A stretch of 20,999 nucleotides of DNA, taken from an uncultured Christensenella sp. (lineage in GTDB: Bacteria; Bacillota; Clostridia; Christensenellales; DTU072). Position 1 is the stretch's first letter. Every line of letters begins with the position of its first letter. The notes below the pieces were generated by a model. It ran no database searches. It worked only from the letters and a program-made list of their open reading frames with translations, and was not told the DNA's origin. The stretch covers positions 1-20,999 of the forward strand of contig CAJLYQ010000032.1 of the NCBI GenBank assembly GCA_905210905.1, read 5' to 3'. A program made the translations under genes and the position numbers. This document shows, piece by piece, positions 9,201 to 16,418 of this stretch.

Positions 9201-12200
9201 GTCGCCTTGGTAATCGTAAGGGTGGCTAAATACGTTTTCGTTTCGTAGTTTTTGTGCGAAACCGTCGCTCTGACGGAATAAACCCCTGCGTTTTTCTCGC
9301 CGTTTCCTTCGTATTCGACTTTCGCGCCCGAAGGTTGTCCGTCTACGGACAGGCTTTTCGCCGTTCCGTCGTAAACGAACGTTCCGCCCGAAAACGTTAT
9401 TCTCGAAAACTCCGCTTTCGTCACACGTAAAACGCCCGCGCTCACGGTCGGCAGATAATTGTCGAGATATTTAAGCGAACATTTTATAGCGTACTCTCCC
9501 ACGTCGTCGCCTTGCGCGTATTCGACGGAAAAGAGATTTGCAAAAACGAATCCGCTCTCTTCGGTCAGCAGTTTGCTCGTTTTTTCTCTGTCCGTCCCCA
9601 CCGTTCCCGTCATTATCAGCATATCCGCGCCGAAAGAGGAAACGTCGTAAGCCGAACCGTAAACGATCGTATCGTCCGCCACCGAAACCGTAAGCGGAAT
9701 CTTGTTTATCGTTATTTTTCTCGTATAAGTAATCGTTTCGTAGTTGTCGGAAGAAAGAGAAATCGTCTGAACGTACGTTCCGCAATCTCTCACCGCCGAA
9801 ACGACGCCGTTTTTCGTCACGGCAAAGGACAAAACGAACCCTTTCGATTTAAGCAAGGCGTAGTTGTCCGGTTCGGGTTCGTCTGTTATCTCCGCGCCGA
9901 CGTAATCGAACGATTTATCGCCCTTTCGGGAATATTCCACCGTTCCGTCGTAAACCGACTTGGTAATAACGACGGTAATCGGCTCTAACTCGGTTGTAAT
10001 GAGATTATCTCCGTAGGCAGTGGCTGCGAGAACATATTCCCCGGCATCGGTAAGATTTTCCGCGGTGTACGGTTCTCCGCCGTAAGTCCAGTCAAACCGC
10101 AGATACCCTTCTTCCGTCTGATAAACGCTCTCCGCCACGTCGCGCGCGGAATACCCGTTTTCGTCGTAACCGAAAGACCGCAGATTCGGATCGTCGTTTA
10201 TCGTAACGTAACCTTCCGCGTTCACACGGTAAGATACGCCTTTTCTCCTTATTTCGGCTCGGGTTTCGCTTTTGCCGACTTCGTACCCGAAAACTTCGTC
10301 CGCGTCGAACCCGTCCGCTTCGAGATCGTAATATCCGCTTCCGCTCCTCGTTTCTTCCTTTCCGTTTATTCTGTAACCGTTCGCTATGCAAAAAGCAATC
10401 GTTCCGTCGCCGCTTGAATAAAACTCTTCGCCGCTTACCGACGAACAATTTTCTATCGAGCCGCCGTTCGTTTCGCAAAAAGCGTACCGAGCGTTAACGA
10501 AAGAATTGCTTAAAGAAATCGAACCGTCGTTATTAGCGGTAAAACCGCTCGTAAAAACATTGTTCGACAAGGAAAAAACGTTTATTCTTTCGAGCGAACC
10601 GCCGTTTTCCACGGACGCGCAGACTCCGCTCGTCAAATTCTCTTTGTCGGATAAAATTACCGTAAGATCGGAAATAGAACCGTAAATTTTGCCGAACGGC
10701 GCAAGGTAGGTATTGACCAGAGCGTGACCGGTGAAATCTACGTCGAGTTTAACGTCCGGCGCGGTTTCGCATAAAACTTTGTTCCCGGACGAAACGTTGT
10801 TAAGAAGTATGTCTTTCGTAACGACCGCTTTCTTTCCGGGAGCGTTTTTCTCTCCGTCGAGCAACACCGCCGCAAGACTTTCCGCGTCGGTAACGATATA
10901 CGGATCGGTTTCCGTTCCGCTTCCTTTTACCGTCGAAGGGGTTACGCCCGTAAAGGTACCCGACGTATATCCGTCGCCGCCGAAGCCCGATACGACGGTC
11001 ACGGCGGCGGCGAGCGTTACGTTTTCAAAGGGATCGAAATCGGTTTTCGCAAATATATGCCCGTTTCCGTCAACCGTGAGTTTTACCGTTCCTACGCAGG
11101 TTTCGTCCGTTCCCGAAGAAAAATTCGTTCCGAAAACGTCCCCGGTAAGTTTAGCGTAAAATCCGCCGTGCGTTTCCCTTTCCGAAATCGCGAAAACCAG
11201 CCGTTTTACGTCGTGCATATCGTCGATTAAAAACGGATCGGTTTCCGTTCCGGCAGAGCCGAACGCGGTTTTTACCGTCGGCACCGCTCCGTCCGAAATA
11301 TAAAATCCGTCGCCGAGCGCCGAGTAGTCCGTTCCGACCGCTCCGCTTCCGTCGTATACCGTAACCGACGAGGTTTTTACGAAAGAGTTCTTTGCCGGCG
11401 TGCTTTCTCCGTCCGCAACGGTTACTTTTTCGCCGAGGGACAAAATCACGCCGACGTTCTCCGCGCTCGTTCCGCCCGACCCGGCGCCGAAAGGATATAC
11501 TTCGCAATCGTATCCGGACGAAACCTTAAGCGACGATACCGAGTTTTTTACCGTTGCGCCGGGGTAATTCAGCGTAGCGATCGTTCCGACGTACGGCGTC
11601 GCCCTTCCCGCGATTTCTTCCGACGTTAACTTTTCGAATTCGTAAGTTCCGCTTAAAAAGCACGTTTCTATCTTTCCGCTGTTTGCGTATACGAACGGAT
11701 ATCCGCCGTTCACCGTAACGTAACACGCCACGTTTTCGATCGTTCCGTAATTGTATTCCGCAACGCTCCCTTCGGAAAGAGAACCGTAAACGTCCACGTC
11801 TTTAAGCAAGCCGTAAACGCGTTTTGCGATCAGCGGTTTGTTCGATACGGAAACGTCCGTCAGATAAAACGAACGCGCCTCGCCTTTGACGGACGAAAAC
11901 AACGTGCCGCCAAGACCTTTGATCGCAAATCCGTTACCGTTAAAAACGCCGTTAAAAGCGGTCGTAAAAACGTCTCCGGGCGGTGCGGTTACGTCCGAGT
12001 AAAGCAAAACGGTTTTGCCGGTAAAATCCTTGCCGACCGCCGACAAATCGGCAAGCGTGGCGAAATCTTCGTCCGACCGCACGCAGAAAACCGCTGTATC
12101 GTCGTACGAATAAGCAAAAGAAGTTTTTTCCTGCGGAATGAATTTAAGAATGCAAAACGCCGCGACGAAAAGAATAATCGCCGCCGCAATCGCCGTCAGG

Positions 12201-12232
12201 TTTTTCTTTGCCACTCTCGCGCGTCCGTGCAT
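6206..12232 (-). CDS. Giant MBG-repeat surface protein with C-terminal membrane anchor
   Basis: This is a 2008-aa exported protein. A basic N-terminus and hydrophobic stretch (residues ~12-31) form a signal peptide or anchor, with possible cleavage near SFA-YS. Residues ~45-620 look like a right-handed beta-helix or GLUG-type region, with repeated short Asn/Gly motifs (NYGTIENVACYV, NGGSIENCSSV) and two GTETDP(F/Y) module starts near 328 and 439. From ~680 to ~1800 there is a long series of MBG-type Ig-like modules, recognisable by the recurring (F)VYDG(T) strand and by endings such as NAGVYSVRATV and DAGRYTVTANV. The C-terminus carries a single membrane helix (AAGGALLVAGIVVLILKL) and a basic tail, with no LPXTG sorting signal. 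A stalk-like adhesin or cell-surface structural role is inferred from these domains. The ATG is preceded by GGGAG at only 4 nt spacing. The gene heads the operon from its own promoter. Confidence 0.9.
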   Translation of the reverse strand: MHGRARVAKKNLTAIAAAIILFVAAFCILKFIPQEKTSFAYSYDDTAVFCVRSDEDFATLADLSAVGKDFTGKTVLLYSDVTAPPGDVFTTAFNGVFNGNGFAIKGLGGTLFSSVKGEARSFYLTDVSVSNKPLIAKRVYGLLKDVDVYGSLSEGSVAEYNYGTIENVACYVTVNGGYPFVYANSGKIETCFLSGTYEFEKLTSEEIAGRATPYVGTIATLNYPGATVKNSVSSLKVSSGYDCEVYPFGAGSGGTSAENVGVILSLGEKVTVADGESTPAKNSFVKTSSVTVYDGSGAVGTDYSALGDGFYISDGAVPTVKTAFGSAGTETDPFLIDDMHDVKRLVFAISERETHGGFYAKLTGDVFGTNFSSGTDETCVGTVKLTVDGNGHIFAKTDFDPFENVTLAAAVTVVSGFGGDGYTSGTFTGVTPSTVKGSGTETDPYIVTDAESLAAVLLDGEKNAPGKKAVVTKDILLNNVSSGNKVLCETAPDVKLDVDFTGHALVNTYLAPFGKIYGSISDLTVILSDKENLTSGVCASVENGGSLERINVFSLSNNVFTSGFTANNDGSISLSNSFVNARYAFCETNGGSIENCSSVSGEEFYSSGDGTIAFCIANGYRINGKEETRSGSGYYDLEADGFDADEVFGYEVGKSETRAEIRRKGVSYRVNAEGYVTINDDPNLRSFGYDENGYSARDVAESVYQTEEGYLRFDWTYGGEPYTAENLTDAGEYVLAATAYGDNLITTELEPITVVITKSVYDGTVEYSRKGDKSFDYVGAEITDEPEPDNYALLKSKGFVLSFAVTKNGVVSAVRDCGTYVQTISLSSDNYETITYTRKITINKIPLTVSVADDTIVYGSAYDVSSFGADMLIMTGTVGTDREKTSKLLTEESGFVFANLFSVEYAQGDDVGEYAIKCSLKYLDNYLPTVSAGVLRVTKAEFSRITFSGGTFVYDGTAKSLSVDGQPSGAKVEYEGNGEKNAGVYSVRATVSHKNYETKTYLATLTITKATIKITVSDAEKQYGYEFNSDDFDFTAVVPVKEDDFKKVTEFVTIEAVLKNPEEKLIAGKHEVTLSVTGEAENYVFAVTNGYLTIGKASLTAIYPKTEYKDVFTEYTGQPLDYAIPSDAFGNVQVSVAYKIISGGKEVSEIKEVGYYTVTATVTPLGDDENNFFVTEYSFFAEITLITTKIVFEKASYEFVYDGSDKATEEYVFFTEKMPEDAQITVYFTQNGVKTKEVIHAGDYVVTAEFSGDGNFASARATATVTVKARSAILTVEREYVYNGKAIVPAVTISYPGGGSGGLTASDISYRFTNSIGMEFNSVAEAETYKVVATSKNPDYEIVSGECEIVISPLAATIALSDVSFQYGAYGEYTTDTYDGTVRIGSGEIAFVGYEVAETGLTETIKFAFKSSAKYFTIGEYTVSTEQIVQPKNYRFTLSKSFTLTVTRRALSVVWKVDGKVADAAETAITYAGRDQSERITYTLSGFASGESESSVTVRKVVRQGIYETELIHADKYIVSLTISGAPNYVFDGTEKLGVIVNKSPLNGIRVYIPGGEVRQYENIPSAEFVIDGLKGDDAGKNPYLLKGFSFVAATDYNPITANEGDIYSVSGRFTFDDYTIESGRVEKGSVTVIKGYKSYSMADATFVYDGTEKTITVKDVEEGVRIEYTNNVHRDAGRYTVTANVIYPTGRTSGISATMTITKGTPVVTTEDEYTVYVGAKTLTSGDVKATAYFNEIIPSVPGTVTFIGTNELRRGTNTFNLLFTPTDSKNLNEVRFTKKITVYEVTGASLTFSHSDYTVDTDNKLFTETVLEVYVDKTPYVGVEDDLGLYQNGISVRRATFNRTAKEKIEIRYKQTTIFKITYDVTFGQKPSEDKPEVKVDERLLEISGISFSDDGNTIYLSGEAGLIKMKEEYKDAYSLYIDGVLVEESYTLRKGVDSINVEIRNKKLSVTQYSKKITVTTEKKPDIVPTDDGKKGFKTYYYYIIAAGGALLVAGIVVLILKLRK
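7279..7298 (-). repeat. 20-bp direct repeat copy 1 (MBG FVYDGT codons)
   Basis: The 20-mer TTCCGTCGTAAACGAACGTT occurs here and again at 9364-9383, both times encoding the conserved FVYDGT strand of an MBG module (in-frame as TFVYDGTE here). Near-identical relatives occur around 8625 (EFVYDGSDK) and 9945 (VYDGTVEY). Identical synonymous codon choice in two distant modules suggests recent module duplication or gene conversion. Confidence 0.8.
9364..9383 (-). repeat. 20-bp direct repeat copy 2 (MBG FVYDGT codons)
   Basis: This is an exact second copy of the 20-mer found at 7279-7298. It encodes TFVYDGTA at about residues 951-958 of the giant MBG protein. Sequence on both sides diverges from copy 1, so the shared block is short. 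Confidence 0.8.
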
Positions 12233-12264
12233 AAAACTCCCTATAATATAATTTAATTTATGTA

Positions 12265-12293
12265 ATTATAACATAAGAAAAAAGGCAATGCAA
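12265..12293 (-). promoter_or_regulatory. Sigma-A-type promoter of the MBG/LRR/GH2 operon
   Basis: On the minus strand, TTGCAT (12293-12288) and a perfect TATAAT (12270-12265) are separated by 17 nt. The predicted start near 12258 gives a ~25-nt AT-rich leader that contains the GGGAG ribosome binding site. The -35 lies within the terminator hairpin of the upstream gene. Confidence 0.7.
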
Positions 12294-12303
12294 TAGCATT
12301 ACC
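12278..12303 (-). terminator. Rho-independent terminator of the flippase-like gene
   Basis: Read on the minus strand, GGTAATGC (12303-12296), loop TATT, and GCATTGCC (12291-12284) form an 8-bp stem with one U-G wobble. Six T follow immediately (12283-12278). It lies 34 nt past the stop of the 12337-13560 gene. The stem overlaps the -35 element of the next promoter on the same strand. Confidence 0.85.
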
Positions 12304-12336
12304 CTAATTTTCGTCGGTCTTAAAGGATACATTAAG

Positions 12337-13560
12337 TTATGCCCGTTTGATTCTGATTATTGCTTTCACGGCGGAAATTACCTGCAAAACGAACCCGATA
12401 AACACCGGGATATAGAACACGGCTATTCTCCAGAACAGCACCGCCCAGAACAATATTCCGCCGTCGATATGAGCGGCAAAAATCGCGTAAAAAGACAGTT
12501 CCGCTATACCCGCTCCGCCGGGAGTCGGCGCGAAACTCGACGCGTAGTTAACAAACAAACACAGCACCAGGGTTTCCCAATACGCCACGTCGGATACCCC
12601 TAACGCACGCATAACGAAAAACGGAACGGAGTTGTTGGCGAACATTTCGATAAGCGCGCCGAGAGCGATTACCACGATTACGCTTTTGTTTACGCTGAGA
12701 TATTTTACGCCGGTCAGAAACTGCGTGACGTTTTTGTTTAACTTTTCTTCCGCCTTTTCGCGGTGCTTTACGATTTTCATTTTGTATAAAAGCCCGATCA
12801 CGCCGTCGGAGATTTTTCTTCCGACTTTCGGCTTGAAAGCGCAGATAAGCATAAACGACGGAATGATAAGTCCTGCGAAAACGCTTGCTATCGCCGCCGC
12901 CATAACGTAGGGATTCGTTACTATTCCGCTCGACGCGAGAATGATTATTACCGCTACCGCAACGGAGAAAAAGCGGATTATGTGCCTTGACATAGTCACG
13001 GCGCAACTGTCGCCCGACGAAAGACCTTTTTTATGAAGATAAACCACCTGAAAGGGTTCTCCACCGGACGACCAGGGCGTAACTCTGTCGAAATACCGAC
13101 CCAAAAAGGACGCGCCCACGCAAGCGGCGAAAGAACAGTTCGTTTTCAGTTTTCGTGTAAGTACGACGAAAACGAGTACGTCCGCGGCGACGATTACGAA
13201 GTACGAAAGTACGGCGTACGCCGTGTAAAACGGATGTTCGGCAAGAAGCCGCAACGCTTCTTTCCCCGAAACCGGATCGCCCGACCTGTCTTCGAAAAAT
13301 ATCATACCGAGTATAACCGCCGCGCTTATCGCCACGAACATTATATATCCGAGTATCTTTTTTCGGATCTTTTTCTTTTTTTCTTTTTCCGGGTCTTTTA
13401 CTTCGTCGTTTGACGAAACGGCTTTTTCGTCCGTTTCATTTTCGCAAACGACTTCTTCGAATTCGGCAACGGAAGAGTTTTCCGCACTTTCCGATTCGAC
13501 GGAGCGGTTCTTTTCTTCCTGCGTTTCTTCGCCTGCCGGCAGATTGTTTCGTTCAAGCAT
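12337..13560 (-). CDS. Flippase-like integral membrane protein (LPG synthase TM-domain family, UPF0104)
   Basis: This 407-aa polytopic inner-membrane protein belongs to the family of the transmembrane domain of MprF/lysylphosphatidylglycerol synthase (PF03706). Members are thought to move or modify lipids or glycolipids; the substrate here is unknown. Family motifs are clear: GRYFDRVTPWSSGGEP at 154-169 and SFAPTPGGAGIAELSF at 342-357. Hydrophobic helices are seen at about 70-90, 112-134, 196-213, 216-241, 293-310, 328-343 and 371-396. The cytosolic aminoacyl-transferase domain of full MprF is absent, as is usual for stand-alone members. The first ~60 residues are an unusual acidic, Ser/Glu-rich hydrophilic extension followed by a KKKKIRKK cluster. 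The gene has its own promoter, whose -10 lies only 8 nt before the ATG with no Shine-Dalgarno, and its own terminator, so it appears monocistronic. Confidence 0.9.
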   Translation of the reverse strand: MLERNNLPAGEETQEEKNRSVESESAENSSVAEFEEVVCENETDEKAVSSNDEVKDPEKEKKKKIRKKILGYIMFVAISAAVILGMIFFEDRSGDPVSGKEALRLLAEHPFYTAYAVLSYFVIVAADVLVFVVLTRKLKTNCSFAACVGASFLGRYFDRVTPWSSGGEPFQVVYLHKKGLSSGDSCAVTMSRHIIRFFSVAVAVIIILASSGIVTNPYVMAAAIASVFAGLIIPSFMLICAFKPKVGRKISDGVIGLLYKMKIVKHREKAEEKLNKNVTQFLTGVKYLSVNKSVIVVIALGALIEMFANNSVPFFVMRALGVSDVAYWETLVLCLFVNYASSFAPTPGGAGIAELSFYAIFAAHIDGGILFWAVLFWRIAVFYIPVFIGFVLQVISAVKAIIRIKRA

Positions 13561-13568
13561 AATATATG

Positions 13569-13596
13569 ATTATAACCTAAAAATAATAAAAAGCAA
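13569..13596 (-). promoter_or_regulatory. Promoter of the flippase-like gene, predicted leaderless
   Basis: On the minus strand, TTGCTT (13596-13591), a 16-nt spacer and TATAAT (13574-13569) are followed after only 8 nt (CATATATT) by the ATG at 13560. Initiation about 7 nt past the -10 would fall near 13562, leaving 0-3 nt of leader. The T-rich spacer may also help end transcription from the flavoprotein genes upstream, but no strong hairpin precedes it. Confidence 0.7.
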
Positions 13597-13614
13597 CCCC
13601 GATTTTCCGCGGCG

Positions 13615-15156
13615 TCAAACGCTCGCAAGCACGGTTCTTATTCCGTCGGCGGCGGCGCTCGTTATACCGCCTGCGTATCCTGCGCCTTCTCCGATCGGGT
13701 ACAGCCCTTCCATACTCGACATACCCTTTTCGTCGCGTAAAATTTTAACGGGCGAACTGCTCCTCGATTCCACCCCGGTAAGCACCGCGCTCGGCGAGTC
13801 GAACCCTCGTATTTTCCTTGCTGCAAGGGGCAGCCCTTTCTTTATTCCCTGCACGATTTTTTCGGGTAAAACGTCGGATAAGTCGCCTAGGATATACCCC
13901 GTTTCCACGCTCGGCAAAACCTTGTCCGGAGCCGTTCCGCTCTTCCCGGACAGAAAATCTCCTACCGTCTGTACGATGGGTTTGTACCCTGCCGACGTTT
14001 CGAAAACGCGCCTTTCCACCGCTCGCTGATACTCCATACCGGCAAGCGGATGACTGCTGCCGAAGTCCTGCTCGGTCACGTTTATCAGCAACGCCGAGTT
14101 GGAATTGACCCCGTCCCTTGCGTGATAACTCATTCCGTTCACACACACGCCGTTTTCTTCGCTCGACGCGTTTATTACCCGTCCGCCGGGACACATACAA
14201 AACGAATACATCGAGCCGTATTCGGCGACGGAAACCGCTATCTTGTAGTCCGCCGCAGGCATAATCGAAGCGAATTTTCCGTATTGTGCAAAATTTATAT
14301 CTTTACTTAAATGTTCGATACGGGTTCCCATACTGTAAGTTTTGGAAGTCATTTTTACCGACTTACGATACAGCATTTCAAACGTATCCCTTGCCGAGTG
14401 GCCTATCGCGAGATAGATTCTGTCGCAGGGGATTTCTCCTTTGCTCGTCACGGCGGCGGTGACTTTCCCGGCTACGGTTTTTACGTCGGTAAGACGGCAG
14501 TTAAATAAAAACGTGCCGCCGAGAGATATGATTTTTTCTCTAAGCGACCGCACCACGCAGATAAGTTTGTCCGTGCCGACGTGAGGTTTATTCAGGTATG
14601 CTGTTTCTTCGGGCGCGCCGCACGCGACGAACTCGTTTATCACCGCTTTTACGAAATCGTTGCTTACCCCGGTATTGAGTTTGCCGTCGCTGAACGTACC
14701 CGCACCCCCTTCGCCGAACTGTACGTTGCTTTCGGTGTCGAGCGATAACGTTTTTATAAATTTTTCCGTTTTTTCCACTCTTTTATCCAACGTGTCGCCA
14801 CGTTCTATTACCACGGGTTTTGCGCCGAGCAAAGCAAGGGTAAGCGCGGCGAAAAGTCCCGCGGGACCGCTACCGACTACCACGGGATTGCAATTTATTT
14901 TTCTACCTATGGTCATACGTTCTATTGTAGGTATGTTCGTTTCGTCATACGGCGTTCCTTTACCTATGAACTTTCGTTCATCGTCGACTTCGACCGCCAC
15001 ACGGTAGTTATAAAGGACGTTGTCTTTTTTTCTTGCGTCCACGCTTTTTTTGATTATTACGTACCGTTTTATGCTTTTTGCGCCGAGTTTTTTCGCCGCA
15101 AGCGTTTCTATCGGCGTTTTGTCCGTTACGGAAACGGTAAAATCAACCGCTATCAT
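13615..15156 (-). CDS. NAD(P)/FAD-dependent dehydrogenase (COG2509-like)
   Basis: This is a 513-aa predicted cytoplasmic flavoprotein of the uncharacterised COG2509 family; no reaction is established. A short N-terminal domain (~1-70, with IKKSVDARKKDNVLYNYRV) precedes the FAD Rossmann motif GSGPAGLFAALTLALLGA at ~95-112, followed by the glutamate of VVIERG at ~118. The C-terminal FAD contact GEGAGYAGGITSAAADG lies at ~489-505. Further family-like segments are VQFGEGGAGTFSDGKLNTG (substrate/FAD region) and AIGHSARDTFEML. It overlaps the preceding flavoprotein gene by 4 nt (ATGA), with only an AAGGTAGG-like weak ribosome site, so coupled translation is likely. Length and motifs look complete. 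Confidence 0.9.
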   Translation of the reverse strand: MIAVDFTVSVTDKTPIETLAAKKLGAKSIKRYVIIKKSVDARKKDNVLYNYRVAVEVDDERKFIGKGTPYDETNIPTIERMTIGRKINCNPVVVGSGPAGLFAALTLALLGAKPVVIERGDTLDKRVEKTEKFIKTLSLDTESNVQFGEGGAGTFSDGKLNTGVSNDFVKAVINEFVACGAPEETAYLNKPHVGTDKLICVVRSLREKIISLGGTFLFNCRLTDVKTVAGKVTAAVTSKGEIPCDRIYLAIGHSARDTFEMLYRKSVKMTSKTYSMGTRIEHLSKDINFAQYGKFASIMPAADYKIAVSVAEYGSMYSFCMCPGGRVINASSEENGVCVNGMSYHARDGVNSNSALLINVTEQDFGSSHPLAGMEYQRAVERRVFETSAGYKPIVQTVGDFLSGKSGTAPDKVLPSVETGYILGDLSDVLPEKIVQGIKKGLPLAARKIRGFDSPSAVLTGVESRSSSPVKILRDEKGMSSMEGLYPIGEGAGYAGGITSAAADGIRTVLASV

Positions 15157-16238
15157 ATGCTCATACCTACCTTAATTCCGCTCGCAAACGCAAAATGCAG
15201 GTTGTATCCGCCGCATTGCCCGTCCACGTCCAGCACTTCGCCGCACGCATACAAGCCTTTTTTCTTCTTGCTTTGCATATTTTCGTCGAATTCCGACGTA
15301 ACCAAACCGCCGCAAACCGCCTGCGCTTGCCTTACGTCGCCCGTTCGAACGTTCTTTACGACGAAGTTTTTCACAGTTTCCGCTACGCTTAAACCCCTTC
15401 TTACTGCTTGTTTTTCCACGCTTTGCGCTATCGCTTTATGAAGCAAACTCTCCGCTCCGCCCGTTTTTACGCTTTCTTTCACTTCTTCCGCCGTTAAATC
15501 GGGCGCAAAATCGATTGCGACGTCGCATTTTTTTTGCCTGCGCGCAACGTATGCCGATATGCTCATCGATACGATTCCGCTCAAACCGTTGTCCTTAAAA
15601 AGAAGTTCCCCTTTTTCGGTTTCTTTTTTCTCGCCGTTTTCGTAAAGCGTAAGCGAACATTTCGCTCTCAGCCCGGACAAGCCCTTTATATCCGCGGTGT
15701 CGGTGACGAGCGGAACGAGCGACGGACGGCGTTTTTCCGTCGTATGACCGAATTTTTCGTAAAGATAACCGCTTTCCGTACCCTTAGTCGCATTGCTTCC
15801 CGTCGCTAAAAGTACGTTTTTCCCTAAATAACCGTTTACCGAAAACAAACCGCCTTTTTCGTCCACGGATTTCACTTCTTCTCCGAGAACGAGTTCTCCG
15901 TCGTAGTTTTTACGCAAAAAACTCACCGCCGACAGCGCGCTTTCCGAGTACGGATAAAATCTTCCGCCGATTTCTTTCACCCTGAGCCCGAGCGAACGGA
16001 AAAATCCCGGGACGTCGATTTTTATCGTTTCCGCAACGAAATCCGTGTTGTAAAAACACGGGCGCATATCCGCGTTGCTTAAATTGCACTTGCCGTTGCC
16101 CGTCATAAGAATTTTCTTACCGAGTTTGTCTTCCTTTTCCACGATAAGCACTTCTTTGCCGTTTCTTCTTGCGGTAATCGCCGCGCTCGTTCCGCCGGCG
16201 CCGCCGCCGATCACTATCAGGTCGTAAACTTTTTTCAT
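15153..16238 (-). CDS. HI0933/aminoacetone-oxidase-family FAD-binding protein, short form
   Basis: This 361-aa flavoprotein belongs to the HI0933-like (BaiN/aminoacetone oxidase) family, whose physiological substrate is generally unknown. The N-terminus carries the FAD-binding GGGAGGTSAAITAR (11-24) followed by LIVEKEDKLGKKILMTGNGKCNLSN (in two parts: EK at ~34-35, GNGKCN at 47-52). The C-terminal signature QAVCGGLV, then GLYACGEVLDVDGQCGGYN and LHFAFASG, is intact. Family members are usually ~400-420 aa. About 40-50 residues are missing, mainly from the middle domain, yet both FAD motifs and the frame are preserved, so it looks like a compact version and not a broken gene. It starts right after a strong promoter with no Shine-Dalgarno and leads a two-flavoprotein operon. 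Confidence 0.9.
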   Translation of the reverse strand: MKKVYDLIVIGGGAGGTSAAITARRNGKEVLIVEKEDKLGKKILMTGNGKCNLSNADMRPCFYNTDFVAETIKIDVPGFFRSLGLRVKEIGGRFYPYSESALSAVSFLRKNYDGELVLGEEVKSVDEKGGLFSVNGYLGKNVLLATGSNATKGTESGYLYEKFGHTTEKRRPSLVPLVTDTADIKGLSGLRAKCSLTLYENGEKKETEKGELLFKDNGLSGIVSMSISAYVARRQKKCDVAIDFAPDLTAEEVKESVKTGGAESLLHKAIAQSVEKQAVRRGLSVAETVKNFVVKNVRTGDVRQAQAVCGGLVTSEFDENMQSKKKKGLYACGEVLDVDGQCGGYNLHFAFASGIKVGMSI

Positions 16239-16245
16239 AACGAAA

Positions 16246-16274
16246 ATTATACCTTATTTCGCCCGAATAATCAA
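16246..16274 (-). promoter_or_regulatory. Promoter of the flavoprotein operon, predicted leaderless
   Basis: On the minus strand, TTGATT (16274-16269), a 17-nt spacer and a perfect TATAAT (16251-16246) are followed by 7 nt (TTTCGTT) and then the ATG at 16238. Transcription would begin at or next to the start codon. No AGGAG-like sequence is present between the -10 and the ATG. Confidence 0.75.
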
Positions 16275-16290
16275 CGTTTGACCGTATGAA

Positions 16291-16304
16291 GATATGACTA
16301 TATC
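16291..16304. promoter_or_regulatory. Small inverted repeat in the divergent intergenic region
   Basis: GATAT and ATATC flank a GACT spacer. The dyad lies between the two divergent promoters, about 17 nt upstream of the minus-strand -35. It could be an operator half-site pair, but a 5-bp AT-rich dyad may arise by chance. Confidence 0.2.
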
Positions 16305-16368
16305 GCCATAAAAACATATTTTCTTATTTTTTATCGCTATTTTTAAGATTAAAGTATAGTTTTACGCT

Positions 16369-16374
16369 TATAAT
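16369..16374 (+). promoter_or_regulatory. Alternative upstream -10 for the plus-strand operon
   Basis: A perfect TATAAT lies at 16369-16374, without a convincing -35 at the right distance. If used, it would give a leader of ~38 nt before the ATG at 16419, still without a Shine-Dalgarno sequence. Confidence 0.35.
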
Positions 16375-16378
16375 ACGA

Positions 16379-16408
16379 TTGAATTTCAGCACAAAATTAT
16401 GTTATACT
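16379..16408 (+). promoter_or_regulatory. Promoter of the RF-like/helicase operon, near-leaderless
   Basis: TTGAAT (16379-16384), an 18-nt spacer and TATACT (16403-16408), with an extended -10 TG at 16400-16401, precede the ATG by 10 nt. The expected start near 16415 leaves about 4 nt of leader and no room for a ribosome binding site. Confidence 0.6.
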
Positions 16409-16418
16409 GATCTTATCG

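Noticed and set aside
13575..13614. Intrinsic terminator after the COG2509-like gene
   Set aside because: A T-rich stretch is present, but the only dyad before it is a CCGCGG/CGG-type weak pairing, and the T-rich part is better explained as the spacer of the next promoter.
16278..16304. Plus-strand promoter with TTGACC -35 in the intergenic region
   Set aside because: No acceptable -10 lies at 16-18 nt. The nearest TATATC is at 15 nt, and a better pair exists at 16379-16408.
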